A stretch of 64,000 nt of DNA from Pseudomonas cremoris (GTDB lineage: Bacteria > Pseudomonadota > Gammaproteobacteria > Pseudomonadales > Pseudomonadaceae), in NCBI RefSeq assembly GCF_014230465.1, contig NZ_JAAXCY010000013.1, forward strand, positions 62,001 through 126,000, read 5' to 3'. A program made the translations under genes and the position numbers. Shown one piece after another: positions 49,997 through 57,874 of this stretch. The notes beneath the pieces were generated by a model, which was not told the origin of the DNA, did not search any database, and saw only the letters and a list, made by a program, of their open reading frames with translations. Positions within the stretch are counted from its first letter, which is position 1, and every line of letters starts with the position of its first letter.

Positions 49997-50527
49997 ATGG
50001 CCAAGATCGCCCCGCAATTACCTATCGAAGTCGACAGCGAGACCGGTGTCTGGACCTCCGACGCCCTGCCGATGCTGTATGTGCCGCGCCACTTTTTCGT
50101 CAACAACCACATCGGGATTGAAGAAGTGCTGGGCGCCGACGCCTACGCCGAGATCCTCTACAAGGCCGGCTACAAATCCGCCTGGCACTGGTGTGAAAAA
50201 GAAGCTGAATGCCACGGCCTGGAAGGCGTTGCGGTGTTCGAGCACTACATGAAGCGCCTGTCGCAACGCGGCTGGGGCTTGTTCAAGATTCAGGACATCG
50301 ACCTCGACAAAGGCACCTGCAGCGTCAAGCTGGAGCACTCGGCGTTTGTCTACGTGTACGGCAAGGTCGGGCGCAAAGTGGACTACATGTTCACCGGCTG
50401 GTTTGCCGGTGCCATGGACCAGATTCTGCAAGCCCGCGGCAGCAAGATCCGCACCGTCGCCGAACAAGTCTACGGAGGCTCCGAAGAGGGCCACGATGAC
50501 GGTTTGTTCACCGTCAAGCCGTTGTAA
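49997..50527 (+). CDS. DUF5943 protein of the dimethylglycine operon
   Basis: A 176-residue protein, start MAKIAPQLPIEVDSETGVW, 55 bases after the dipeptidase gene. It resembles V4R/4-vinyl-reductase-like small-molecule-binding folds (FFVNNHIGIEEVLG, YVYGKVGRKVDYMFTGWFAGAMDQIL). A conserved Trp-His-Trp-Cys patch (SAWHWCEKEAECHG) is notable. No function is known. Its place between the dipeptidase gene and dgcA, 15 bases before dgcA, ties it to dimethylglycine demethylation. Confidence 0.85.
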   Translation: MAKIAPQLPIEVDSETGVWTSDALPMLYVPRHFFVNNHIGIEEVLGADAYAEILYKAGYKSAWHWCEKEAECHGLEGVAVFEHYMKRLSQRGWGLFKIQDIDLDKGTCSVKLEHSAFVYVYGKVGRKVDYMFTGWFAGAMDQILQARGSKIRTVAEQVYGGSEEGHDDGLFTVKPL

Positions 50528-50542
50528 GCCGAGGACCGTGCC

Positions 50543-52603
50543 ATGGCTTTCGAAGCAATGTTTGCGCCGATCCAGATCGGCAAACTGACCATCCGCAACC
50601 GCGTGCTCAGTACCGCCCACGCCGAGGTGTATGCCACCGACGGCGGGATGACCACTGAGCGCTATGTTCAGTATTACGAAGAGAAAGCCAAGGGCGGTAT
50701 CGGCCTGGCAATCTGTGGCGGTTCCTCGGTGGTGGCCATCGACAGCCCGCAGGAATGGTGGAGCTCGGTGAACCTGTCCACCGACCGCATCATCCCGCAC
50801 TTCCAGAACCTGGCCGACGCCATGCACAAGCACGGCGCCAAGATCATGATCCAGATTACCCACATGGGCCGTCGCTCGCGTTGGGACGGTTTTAACTGGC
50901 CAACGCTGATGTCGCCGTCTGGCGTGCGTGAGCCGGTGCACCGTGCTACCTGCAAAACCATCGAGCCGGAAGAAATCTGGCGCGTGATCGGCAACTACGC
51001 CCAGGCCGCACGGCGCGCCAAGGCCGGTGGCCTGGACGGCGTGGAGCTGTCCGCCGTGCACCAGCACATGATTGACCAGTTCTGGAGCCCACGGGTCAAC
51101 AAGCGTACTGACGAATGGGGCGGTACTTTTGAAGGCCGCATGAAGTTTGGCCTGGAAGTGTTGAAGGCTGTGCGCGCCGAAGTGGGTGACGATTTCTGCG
51201 TGGGCATGCGCCTGTGCGGTGACGAGTTCCACCCGGACGGCCTGTCCCACGAGGACATGAAGCAGATCGCCAAGTACTACGACGACACCGGCATGCTCGA
51301 TTTCATCGGCGTGGTGGGCTCGGGTTGCGATACCCACAACACCCTGGCCAACGTGATCCCGAACATGAGCTATCCGCCGGAGCCGTTCCTGCACCTGGCG
51401 GCGGGCATCAAGGAAGTGGTCAAGGTCCCGGTGCTGCATGCGCAGAACATCAAGGACCCGAACCAGGCCACGCGCATTCTGGAAGGCGGTTATGTGGACA
51501 TGGTCGGTATGACCCGTGCGCACATCGCCGACCCGCACCTGATCGCCAAGATCAAGATGGGCCAGATCGACCAGATCAAGCAGTGCGTCGGCGCCAACTA
51601 CTGCATCGACCGCCAGTACCAAGGACTGGATGTGCTGTGCATCCAGAACGCCGCCACCTCCCGTGAATACATGGGCGTGCCGCACATCATCGAAAAATCC
51701 ACCGGGCCCAAGCGCAAAGTCGTGGTGGTGGGTGCCGGCCCTGCCGGGATGGAGGCAGCACGCGTGGCGGCCGAACGTGGCCACGACGTGACCTTGTTCG
51801 AAAAGAAAGAGTTTATCGGCGGGCAAATCACCACCGCGTCGAAGGCGCCGCAACGCGACCAGATCGCCGGGATCACGCGCTGGTTCCAGTTGGAGCTGGC
51901 ACGCCTGAAAGTCGACCTGCGCCTGGGTGTCGCCGCCGACGCCGACACCATCCAGGACCTGCGTCCGGACGTGGTCGTGTTGGCAGTGGGTGGGCATCCG
52001 TTCATCGAGCAGAACGAACACTGGGGCGCCGCTGAAGGGTTGGTGGTGAGCAGCTGGGACGTGCTCGACGGCAAAGTGGCACCGGGCAAGAACGTGCTGG
52101 TGTACGACACCATCTGCGAATTCACCGGCATGTCGGTGGCGGATTTCCTGGCGGACAAAGGCAGCCAGGTCGAGATCGTCACCGACGACATCAAGCCGGG
52201 CGTGGCCATCGGCGGTACGTCGTTCCCGACTTACTACCGCAGCATGTACCCCAAGGAAGTGATCATGACCGGCGACATGATGCTGGAAAAGGTCTACCGC
52301 GAAGGCGACAAGCTGGTGGCGGTGCTGGAGAACGAATACACCGGCGCCAAAGAGGAGCGGGTGGTGGATCAGGTGGTGGTCGAGAACGGCGTGCGTCCTG
52401 ACGAAGCCATCTACTACGCACTCAAGGAGGGTTCGCGCAACAAGGGCCAGATCGACGTTGAAGCCTTGTTCGCGATCAAGCCGCAACCGTGCCTGAGCGA
52501 GGCGGGGGATGGCTACTTGCTGTTCCGCATCGGCGACTGCGTGGCGCAGCGTAATACCCACGCTGCGATCTACGACGCCCTGCGCCTTTGCAAGGATTTC
52601 TAA
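50543..52603 (+). CDS. dgcA: Dimethylglycine demethylase subunit DgcA
   Basis: A 686-residue flavoprotein of the old-yellow-enzyme/trimethylamine-dehydrogenase family. An FMN TIM barrel (1-375) is followed by an FAD/NAD Rossmann part (VVVVGAGPAGMEAARVAAE onward). It removes a methyl group from dimethylglycine, giving sarcosine. The iron-sulfur motif reads QCVGANYC...VLC: only three cysteines, because the second position of the usual CxxCxxC is Ala. Start MAFEAMFAPIQIGKLT. DgcB and the ETF-like subunits are its probable electron acceptors. Confidence 0.93.
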   Translation: MAFEAMFAPIQIGKLTIRNRVLSTAHAEVYATDGGMTTERYVQYYEEKAKGGIGLAICGGSSVVAIDSPQEWWSSVNLSTDRIIPHFQNLADAMHKHGAKIMIQITHMGRRSRWDGFNWPTLMSPSGVREPVHRATCKTIEPEEIWRVIGNYAQAARRAKAGGLDGVELSAVHQHMIDQFWSPRVNKRTDEWGGTFEGRMKFGLEVLKAVRAEVGDDFCVGMRLCGDEFHPDGLSHEDMKQIAKYYDDTGMLDFIGVVGSGCDTHNTLANVIPNMSYPPEPFLHLAAGIKEVVKVPVLHAQNIKDPNQATRILEGGYVDMVGMTRAHIADPHLIAKIKMGQIDQIKQCVGANYCIDRQYQGLDVLCIQNAATSREYMGVPHIIEKSTGPKRKVVVVGAGPAGMEAARVAAERGHDVTLFEKKEFIGGQITTASKAPQRDQIAGITRWFQLELARLKVDLRLGVAADADTIQDLRPDVVVLAVGGHPFIEQNEHWGAAEGLVVSSWDVLDGKVAPGKNVLVYDTICEFTGMSVADFLADKGSQVEIVTDDIKPGVAIGGTSFPTYYRSMYPKEVIMTGDMMLEKVYREGDKLVAVLENEYTGAKEERVVDQVVVENGVRPDEAIYYALKEGSRNKGQIDVEALFAIKPQPCLSEAGDGYLLFRIGDCVAQRNTHAAIYDALRLCKDF

Positions 52604-52636
52604 GCCGACACCGAACCAAAGTGGACTCGGTCTGAA

Positions 52637-52731
52637 AATGTGGGAGCGGGCATTGCTCGCGAATGCGGTGATTCAGCCACCGAATGCGCCAGCTGACACA
52701 CCGCATTCGCGAGCAAGCCCGCTCCCACATT
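52637..52731. repeat. REPIN inside the dgc operon
   Basis: Inverted AATGTGGGAGCGGGCATTGC...GCATTCGCGAGCAAGCCCGC arms between dgcA and dgcB. The left arm carries one extra base (GGGCATTGC). Confidence 0.9.
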
Positions 52732-52778
52732 CAGGGCCAGTTTCACAGTAGACCTGTGTGGTCTTTGGGAGCTTCACC

Positions 52779-54722
52779 ATGTTGAACACCCTGCTTCCCA
52801 TTTTATTGTTCGCCGCCCTGGGCCTTGCCGTCTTCGGCGCCCTGCGCCGGGTGAACATGTGGCGCCGTGGCCGTGCATCCAAGGTCGACCTGCTGGGCGG
52901 CCTGTTGGCCATGCCCAAGCGCTACATGGTCGACTTGCACCACGTGGTCGCCCGCGACAAATACATCGCCAACACCCACGTCGCCACGGCCTTGGGCTTT
53001 GTGCTGTCGGCGTTGCTGGCGATCCTGGTACACGGTTTTGGCTTGCATAACCGTATCCTCGGCTACGCCTTGCTGCTGGCCTCGGTGCTGATGTTTGTCG
53101 GTGCCACCTTCGTCTATCTACGCCGTCGCAACCCTCCATCGCGCCTGTCGAAAGGCCCGTGGATGCGCCTGCCGAAAAGCCTGATGGCGTTCTCGGTGAG
53201 CTTCTTCCTGGTGACGTTGCCGGTGGCCGGGGTTCTGCCGGCGGACTTCGGCGGCTGGCTGCTGGCCGCGCTGTTGAGCGTTGGCGTGCTGTGGGGCGTG
53301 AGCGAGATGTTCTTCGGCATGACCTGGGGCGGTCCGATGAAACACGCCTTTGCCGGCGCCCTGCACCTGGCCTGGCACCGTCGCGCCGAACGCTTTGGCG
53401 GTGGCCGTTCCACCGGTTTGAAGCCGCTGGATCTCAGCGACAAAACCGCACCGCTGGGCGTAGAAAAACCCAAGGATTTCACCTGGAACCAACTGCTCGG
53501 TTTTGACGCCTGCGTGCAATGTGGCAAGTGCGAAGCCGCGTGCCCGGCGTTTGCTGCCGGCCAGCCGCTGAACCCTAAAAAGCTGATCCAGGACATGGTC
53601 GTCGGCCTAGCCGGCGGCACTGACGCCAAGTTCGCCGGCAGCCCGTATCCGGGCAAAGCCATCGGCGAACACAGCGGCAATCCGCATCAACCCATCGTCA
53701 ATGGTTTGGTGGACGCCGAGACCCTATGGTCGTGCACCACCTGCCGCGCCTGTGTCGAAGAGTGCCCGATGATGATCGAGCACGTGGACGCCATCGTCGA
53801 CATGCGCCGCCACCTCACCCTGGAAAAAGGCGCCACCCCGAATAAGGGCGCCGAAGTCCTCGAAAACCTGATTGCCACCGACAACCCTGGCGGCTTCGCA
53901 CCCGGAGGCCGGTTGAACTGGGCGGCGGATCTGAACCTGCCGTTGCTCAGCGAAAAAGGCAGCTGCGACGTACTGTTCTGGGTCGGTGACGGTGCCTTCG
54001 ACATGCGTAACCAACGCACCCTGCGTGCGTTCGTCAAAGTGCTCAAGGCCGCCGGTGTCGACTTCGCCGTGCTCGGCCTGGAAGAACGCGACAGCGGTGA
54101 CGTGGCCCGCCGCCTGGGCGATGAAGCGACCTTCCAGTTGCTGGCTTCGCGCAATATCCAGACCCTGGCCAAGTACAGCTTCAAGCGCATCGTCACCTGC
54201 GACCCGCACAGTTTCCATGTGCTGAAAAACGAATACGGCGCCTTCAACGGCAACTACCTCGTGCAGCACCACAGCACCTTCATGGCCGAGCTGATCGACG
54301 AGGGCGCGCTGAACCTGGGCCAGCACAAGGGCAACAGCGTGACCTATCACGACCCGTGCTACCTGGGCCGCTACAACGGCGAATACGAGGCGCCGCGCCA
54401 AGTGCTGCGGGCGCTGGGTATCGAGGTCAAGGAGATGCAACGTTCGGGCTTCCGCTCGCGCTGCTGCGGCGGTGGTGGCGGTGCGCCGATCACTGACATT
54501 CCCGGCAAGCAACGTATTCCGGACATGCGTATGGAAGACATCCGCGAAACCGGCGCCGAGCTGGTGGCGGTGGGTTGCCCGCAGTGTACGGCGATGCTCG
54601 AAGGCGTGGTTGAACCGCGCCCATTGATAAAGGACATCGCAGAACTGGTAGCCGACGCACTGTTGGAAGACGCCGCACCCGCCAAAGCCCCGTTAAAGCG
54701 TGAACCTGCGGAGGTGCACTGA
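52779..54722 (+). CDS. dgcB: DgcB, membrane iron-sulfur electron-transfer protein
   Basis: A 647-residue protein starting MLNTLLPILLFAALGLAVFG after GGGAG. Four to five membrane segments lie in the first 200 residues. Two 4Fe-4S motifs follow (CVQCGKCEAAC and CTTCRACVEEC), then two CCG-type cysteine-rich domains (DPCYLGRYN, CCGGGGGAPIT). This build is that of a quinone-linked oxidoreductase such as HdrD or GlcF. It probably passes electrons from DgcA and the ETF pair to the quinone pool. Its stop shares one base with the next start. Confidence 0.94.
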   Translation: MLNTLLPILLFAALGLAVFGALRRVNMWRRGRASKVDLLGGLLAMPKRYMVDLHHVVARDKYIANTHVATALGFVLSALLAILVHGFGLHNRILGYALLLASVLMFVGATFVYLRRRNPPSRLSKGPWMRLPKSLMAFSVSFFLVTLPVAGVLPADFGGWLLAALLSVGVLWGVSEMFFGMTWGGPMKHAFAGALHLAWHRRAERFGGGRSTGLKPLDLSDKTAPLGVEKPKDFTWNQLLGFDACVQCGKCEAACPAFAAGQPLNPKKLIQDMVVGLAGGTDAKFAGSPYPGKAIGEHSGNPHQPIVNGLVDAETLWSCTTCRACVEECPMMIEHVDAIVDMRRHLTLEKGATPNKGAEVLENLIATDNPGGFAPGGRLNWAADLNLPLLSEKGSCDVLFWVGDGAFDMRNQRTLRAFVKVLKAAGVDFAVLGLEERDSGDVARRLGDEATFQLLASRNIQTLAKYSFKRIVTCDPHSFHVLKNEYGAFNGNYLVQHHSTFMAELIDEGALNLGQHKGNSVTYHDPCYLGRYNGEYEAPRQVLRALGIEVKEMQRSGFRSRCCGGGGGAPITDIPGKQRIPDMRMEDIRETGAELVAVGCPQCTAMLEGVVEPRPLIKDIAELVADALLEDAAPAKAPLKREPAEVH

Positions 54723-55942
54723 TGAGCGACATTATCCGCCGCGACCCACGGGCCGAATGGATCGCCCGTAACCGTCTGCACCCGCTGCACGCGGCGATGC
54801 AGCCGGCGCAACACAGTTGGATGGGGCCTAACGGCGTCATCCGCAAGAACGTGCATGGTGTCGGCTTTATCGGCCCCAATGGCATCAAGCGCATCGACCG
54901 CAGTGGCGCCCAGCAGGGCGGCGCGGCCAAGCGTACGGCGGCGGTGGAAGTGCAATTGCCGCTGCACCAGGTGCCAACGCCTGCGTTCTACATCAACGTG
55001 GTGCCAGACATGGTTGGTGGCCGCCTGAGCAGCCATGACCGCGATTTGCTTGGCCTTGCTCGCCAACTCGCGGGCAGTGACGGCGCGGTATTGGCGGTGG
55101 TGTTTGGCGAGCACAAGGAAAGCGCGTTTGCCACCGCTGGCGTCGACCGGCTGCTGGTGCTGGACGGCCACGAGTTCGACGGTTATTCACCCGAACAACG
55201 GGTGCAAGGTTTGCGCGCTGTGGATAACCAGTTCAACCCGCGCCACTGGTTGCTGCCGGACAGCCGCAGCGGTGGCGGCGAATTGGGTCGACGTTTTGCC
55301 GCCAGCCTCAAGGAACGCCCGGCGACGCGTGTCTGGCAAATCAAGGGTAACGAGTGCATCGGTCGCGCTGGCGCGGGCCAGGAAGACTTGGCCCGCCCTC
55401 TGCCACGCTTGATCCTGGCCGCGGCCGAATGCGCCGAGCCGGTCAGCGAAACCCGTCACGAAGTGCTGCCCGTGGAGTTATCCACAGCCCTGGCGCGCAG
55501 CTTGCCGCGCATCGAAGACCTCGGCGCGGTGGCGGTGGATCCGGCGGCAATCCCGATGGCCGAAGCGGAGTTCATTTTCTCCGGCGGCAACGGCGTGAAG
55601 GACTGGGCGCTGTTCCACCAGACCGCCGCCGCCCTCGGCGCCACAGAGGGCGCCTCGCGAGTGGCGGTGGACGACGGCTTCATGGCCCGTGATCGCCAGG
55701 TTGGTGCCAGCGGCACCTGGGTCACGGCGCGGGTGTATGTGGCGGTGGGTATCTCCGGGGCGATCCAGCACCTGCAAGGCATCGGAGCCTGCGACAAGGT
55801 GGTGGCGATCAACCTCGACCCGAGCTGCGACATGATCAAGCGTGCCGACCTGTCGGTGATCGGCGACAGCGCCGCGATTCTGCAAGCCTTGATCGCGGCG
55901 GTAGAAACCTACCGCAACGGCGCCAAGCGCGATGCGGCCTGA
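54722..55942 (+). CDS. ETF alpha-like subunit of the dimethylglycine system
   Basis: A 406-residue electron-transfer flavoprotein alpha-type protein. The C-terminal FAD domain (GASRVAVDDGFMAR, ARVYVAVGISGAIQHLQGI, NLDPSCDMIKRADLSVIGD) is textbook EtfA. It carries about 100 extra N-terminal residues (IIRRDPRAEWIARNRLHPLH...GPNGIKRIDR) that EtfA of about 310 residues lacks. Its start overlaps dgcB by one base and its end overlaps the upstream alternative starts of the next gene, so it is an operon member. Confidence 0.9.
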   Translation: MSDIIRRDPRAEWIARNRLHPLHAAMQPAQHSWMGPNGVIRKNVHGVGFIGPNGIKRIDRSGAQQGGAAKRTAAVEVQLPLHQVPTPAFYINVVPDMVGGRLSSHDRDLLGLARQLAGSDGAVLAVVFGEHKESAFATAGVDRLLVLDGHEFDGYSPEQRVQGLRAVDNQFNPRHWLLPDSRSGGGELGRRFAASLKERPATRVWQIKGNECIGRAGAGQEDLARPLPRLILAAAECAEPVSETRHEVLPVELSTALARSLPRIEDLGAVAVDPAAIPMAEAEFIFSGGNGVKDWALFHQTAAALGATEGASRVAVDDGFMARDRQVGASGTWVTARVYVAVGISGAIQHLQGIGACDKVVAINLDPSCDMIKRADLSVIGDSAAILQALIAAVETYRNGAKRDAA

Positions 55943-55952
55943 GGATATGACC

Positions 55953-56723
55953 ATGACCACGAATGTCATCAGCCTGGTGTCCATCGGCGCTCATCCAACT
56001 TCCGGGCGTCCGCGCCGCGCAGAGCAGGATGCGCGCGCGGTGGAGCTGGGTTTGCAACTCGCTGGGGATAAGTTGCAGGTGCTGCATGCCGGCAATGTCA
56101 ATGAACCGACCCTGCGCAGTTATCTGGGCATGGGTTTGCCGCAACTGCACGTGCTGGAACAACCGGCGGGCAGTGATGCGTTGCCGGTACTCGGTGATTA
56201 TCTGCGCGAAGCCGGCGCCCAAGTAGTGCTGACTGGCAGCCAGGCGGAAACCGGCGAAGGCTCGGGCATGTTGCCGTTTTTGCTCGCCGAGCAATTGGGC
56301 TGGCCGTTGATCGTCGGGCTGGCGCAGGTGGAGTCCATCGACGGCGGTGTGGCCCACGTGCTGCAAGCGTTACCCCGTGGGCAGCGGCGCAGGTTGAAGG
56401 TGCGCTTGCCGTTTTTGGCCACGGTGGACAACGCCGCGCCCAAACCACGGCAAAGCGCCTACGGCCCGGCTCAGCGCGGTGAATTGGCGGCCCATGAGGT
56501 TGAGGTTGAAGACGATGAGTTGTTCACCGGCGCCGTGCTGCAACCGGCCAAGCCTCGGCCCAAGCGGCTCAAGGTGATCAAGGCCAAGAGCGGTGCGGAC
56601 CGGATGAAAGCTGCGACGGCCAAGGCCAGTGGTGGCGGTGGGCAAGTGCTCAAGGGTGTGAGCCCGGAGGAGGGGGCGCAGGCGATTCTCAAGTTGTTGA
56701 TGGAAGAGGGCGTCGTCCGCTGA
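55953..56723 (+). CDS. ETF beta-like subunit of the dimethylglycine system
   Basis: A 256-residue ETF beta-type protein. MTTNVISLVSIGAHPTSGRPR starts at 55953 after GAGGA; ATGs at 55947 and 55932 are alternatives. The family features are ARAVELGLQLAG, GSQAETGEGSGMLPFLLAEQLG and LPRGQRRRLKVRLPFLATVD. It pairs with the ETF alpha-like subunit to carry electrons from DgcA to the quinone pool. No terminator follows. Confidence 0.9.
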   Translation: MTTNVISLVSIGAHPTSGRPRRAEQDARAVELGLQLAGDKLQVLHAGNVNEPTLRSYLGMGLPQLHVLEQPAGSDALPVLGDYLREAGAQVVLTGSQAETGEGSGMLPFLLAEQLGWPLIVGLAQVESIDGGVAHVLQALPRGQRRRLKVRLPFLATVDNAAPKPRQSAYGPAQRGELAAHEVEVEDDELFTGAVLQPAKPRPKRLKVIKAKSGADRMKAATAKASGGGGQVLKGVSPEEGAQAILKLLMEEGVVR

Positions 56724-57070
56724 CTTGAAAACGCCCCGTAGTCCTGGGGGAGCTGGCTTGAACTGGTCTGATGATTTTGGACACTTCAATCGCGCGCCGT
56801 ATTTCCTGCAACGAGCGTGCAAGTCGAGTTCCCCGTCGCGTTTACCCATGAGTGCCGTCAGCGGATAAGCCACTGTCGCGAGCCTGGCCAGCAGGGCCTG
56901 CGTCATTCAATCAGCGTAAAACCTTTGACGTGGTGGTGGCTAAGATTGCCCTGCCACATCACCGTTCTGTTCTCCTGTCATCCCGCCAAGGACTTCTTCA
57001 TCAACCCAGGCTAGTGAAATGAACTGCAAGGGTGAGTGTAGATGCTGGATGTTTTTGTACAGGCAAGGCG

Positions 57071-57690
57071 GTTACCCACAATCGCTGTGCGCGTAGCTGT
57101 GGATAAGGTGTTCGTGGCTGGCCGCAGGGCACGTGTATAAAGGGTTACAGACTCCTGTACGAAAAATGACCAGGCTAAGTTGCGGTTTTTAAGAGAGTTT
57201 TCATGTGGATAAGCGCGTTGCGCGATCTGGAGTTGCCCCCAAAGTCTGTTGGCGCTTCTGTGGATAAGATGTTTGCTATCGGCTACAGGCCTTATGGATA
57301 AAGGCTTTTACGATTGTGGTTAAATTTTGATCAAATCGCGCTCAAATAAGAACGAAACAGTTGAAACCCTTGGTTTATGAAGGTTTGGCGCAGTTTTCCA
57401 CAGCGGTTCCGAAGTTACACCCAAAGTCTGTTGGTTGTTCTGTGGATAAGGTGTTTGCGTACCGCTACAGGCCACGGTTTATAAGGCATACAGGGTTATG
57501 GTTAAAAAGTGACCAGGTAGGGTTTGAAACTGCGATCTTGAATAAGTCACGGATTTTATTGGTTTAATTTCGCTGCATTAACGCAGTTGCCCACAATTGC
57601 TGTGGGTGGCTTTGTGGATAAGTTGTTGGGGAAAGGCTGGAGGGCACAAAGCCAGCGGGCTGCGGGGGTGTTGCTCAAATTCTGACCATT
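57071..57690. repeat. Four-unit tandem repeat with DnaA boxes
   Basis: Units start at 57071, 57232, 57414 and 57586 (periods 161, 182, 172). In each, GTTRC at +0 opens the unit and a perfect TGTGGATAAG lies at +27. A CAGG-type word follows at +54, ATAARG near +66, and TGACCA or TGATCA at +96 or +97. The perfect boxes at 57098, 57259, 57441 and 57613, plus a fifth at 57204 between units 1 and 2, all read TTATCCACA on the minus strand. Near-match boxes occur at 57072 (TTACCCACA), 57293 (TATGGATAA) and 57394 (TTTTCCACA). The conserved part is about 104 bases; spacers differ. Confidence 0.88.
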
Positions 57691-57722
57691 AAACAGATCT
57701 GAAAGGTGGGAGGAGGCTTGCT

Positions 57723-57833
57723 GTAGTGAGCGGGCTTGCCCCGCGCTGGGGGCACCGCGGTTTTTCAAAGAGACCGAGGTGCCTGGATTTGGGGCGGCTT
57801 CGCCCCCCAGCGCGGGGCAAGTCCGCTCACTAC
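57723..57833. repeat. Inverted pair of the GTAGTGAGCGGGCTTGCCCC-type repeat
   Basis: The left copy (57723-57751) and right copy (57805-57833) are inverted with one mismatch in the core. A GGGGCGG-CTTC-GCCCCC-type hairpin precedes the right copy. A single copy of the same family lies at 31187-31231. Confidence 0.85.
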
Positions 57834-57874
57834 AAGTTGTGTAGATACCCACAGTTTGACCTGTGGGATGCCGG

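Larger units (their letters stand above)
56724..57874. other. 1.15-kb gene-free, AT-richer stretch between the ETF genes and gbcA
   Basis: No convincing coding region: the open frames inside are short and lack ribosome sites. It contains the four-unit DnaA-box array (57071-57690), a bipartite REP-like repeat (57723-57833), and a small CCCACAG-TTTGAC-CTGTGGG hairpin (57848-57867) just before the gbcA stop. The part from 57000 to 57660 is clearly richer in A and T than the flanking genes. Confidence 0.75.

Noticed and set aside
50018..52561. 847-codon open frame antisense to the DUF5943 gene and dgcA
   Set aside because: It covers two well-supported genes and reads as a GC shadow.
56817..57014. 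65-codon open frame after the ETF genes
   Set aside because: No ribosome site, no domain, and it is partly opposite low-complexity intergenic sequence.
57361..57567. 68-codon open frame within the DnaA-box array
   Set aside because: No ribosome site, and the apparent peptide is a translation of the repeat unit.
57848..57867. CCCACAG/CTGTGGG hairpin as the gbcA terminator
   Set aside because: The stem is only seven bases and no T run follows on the minus strand.
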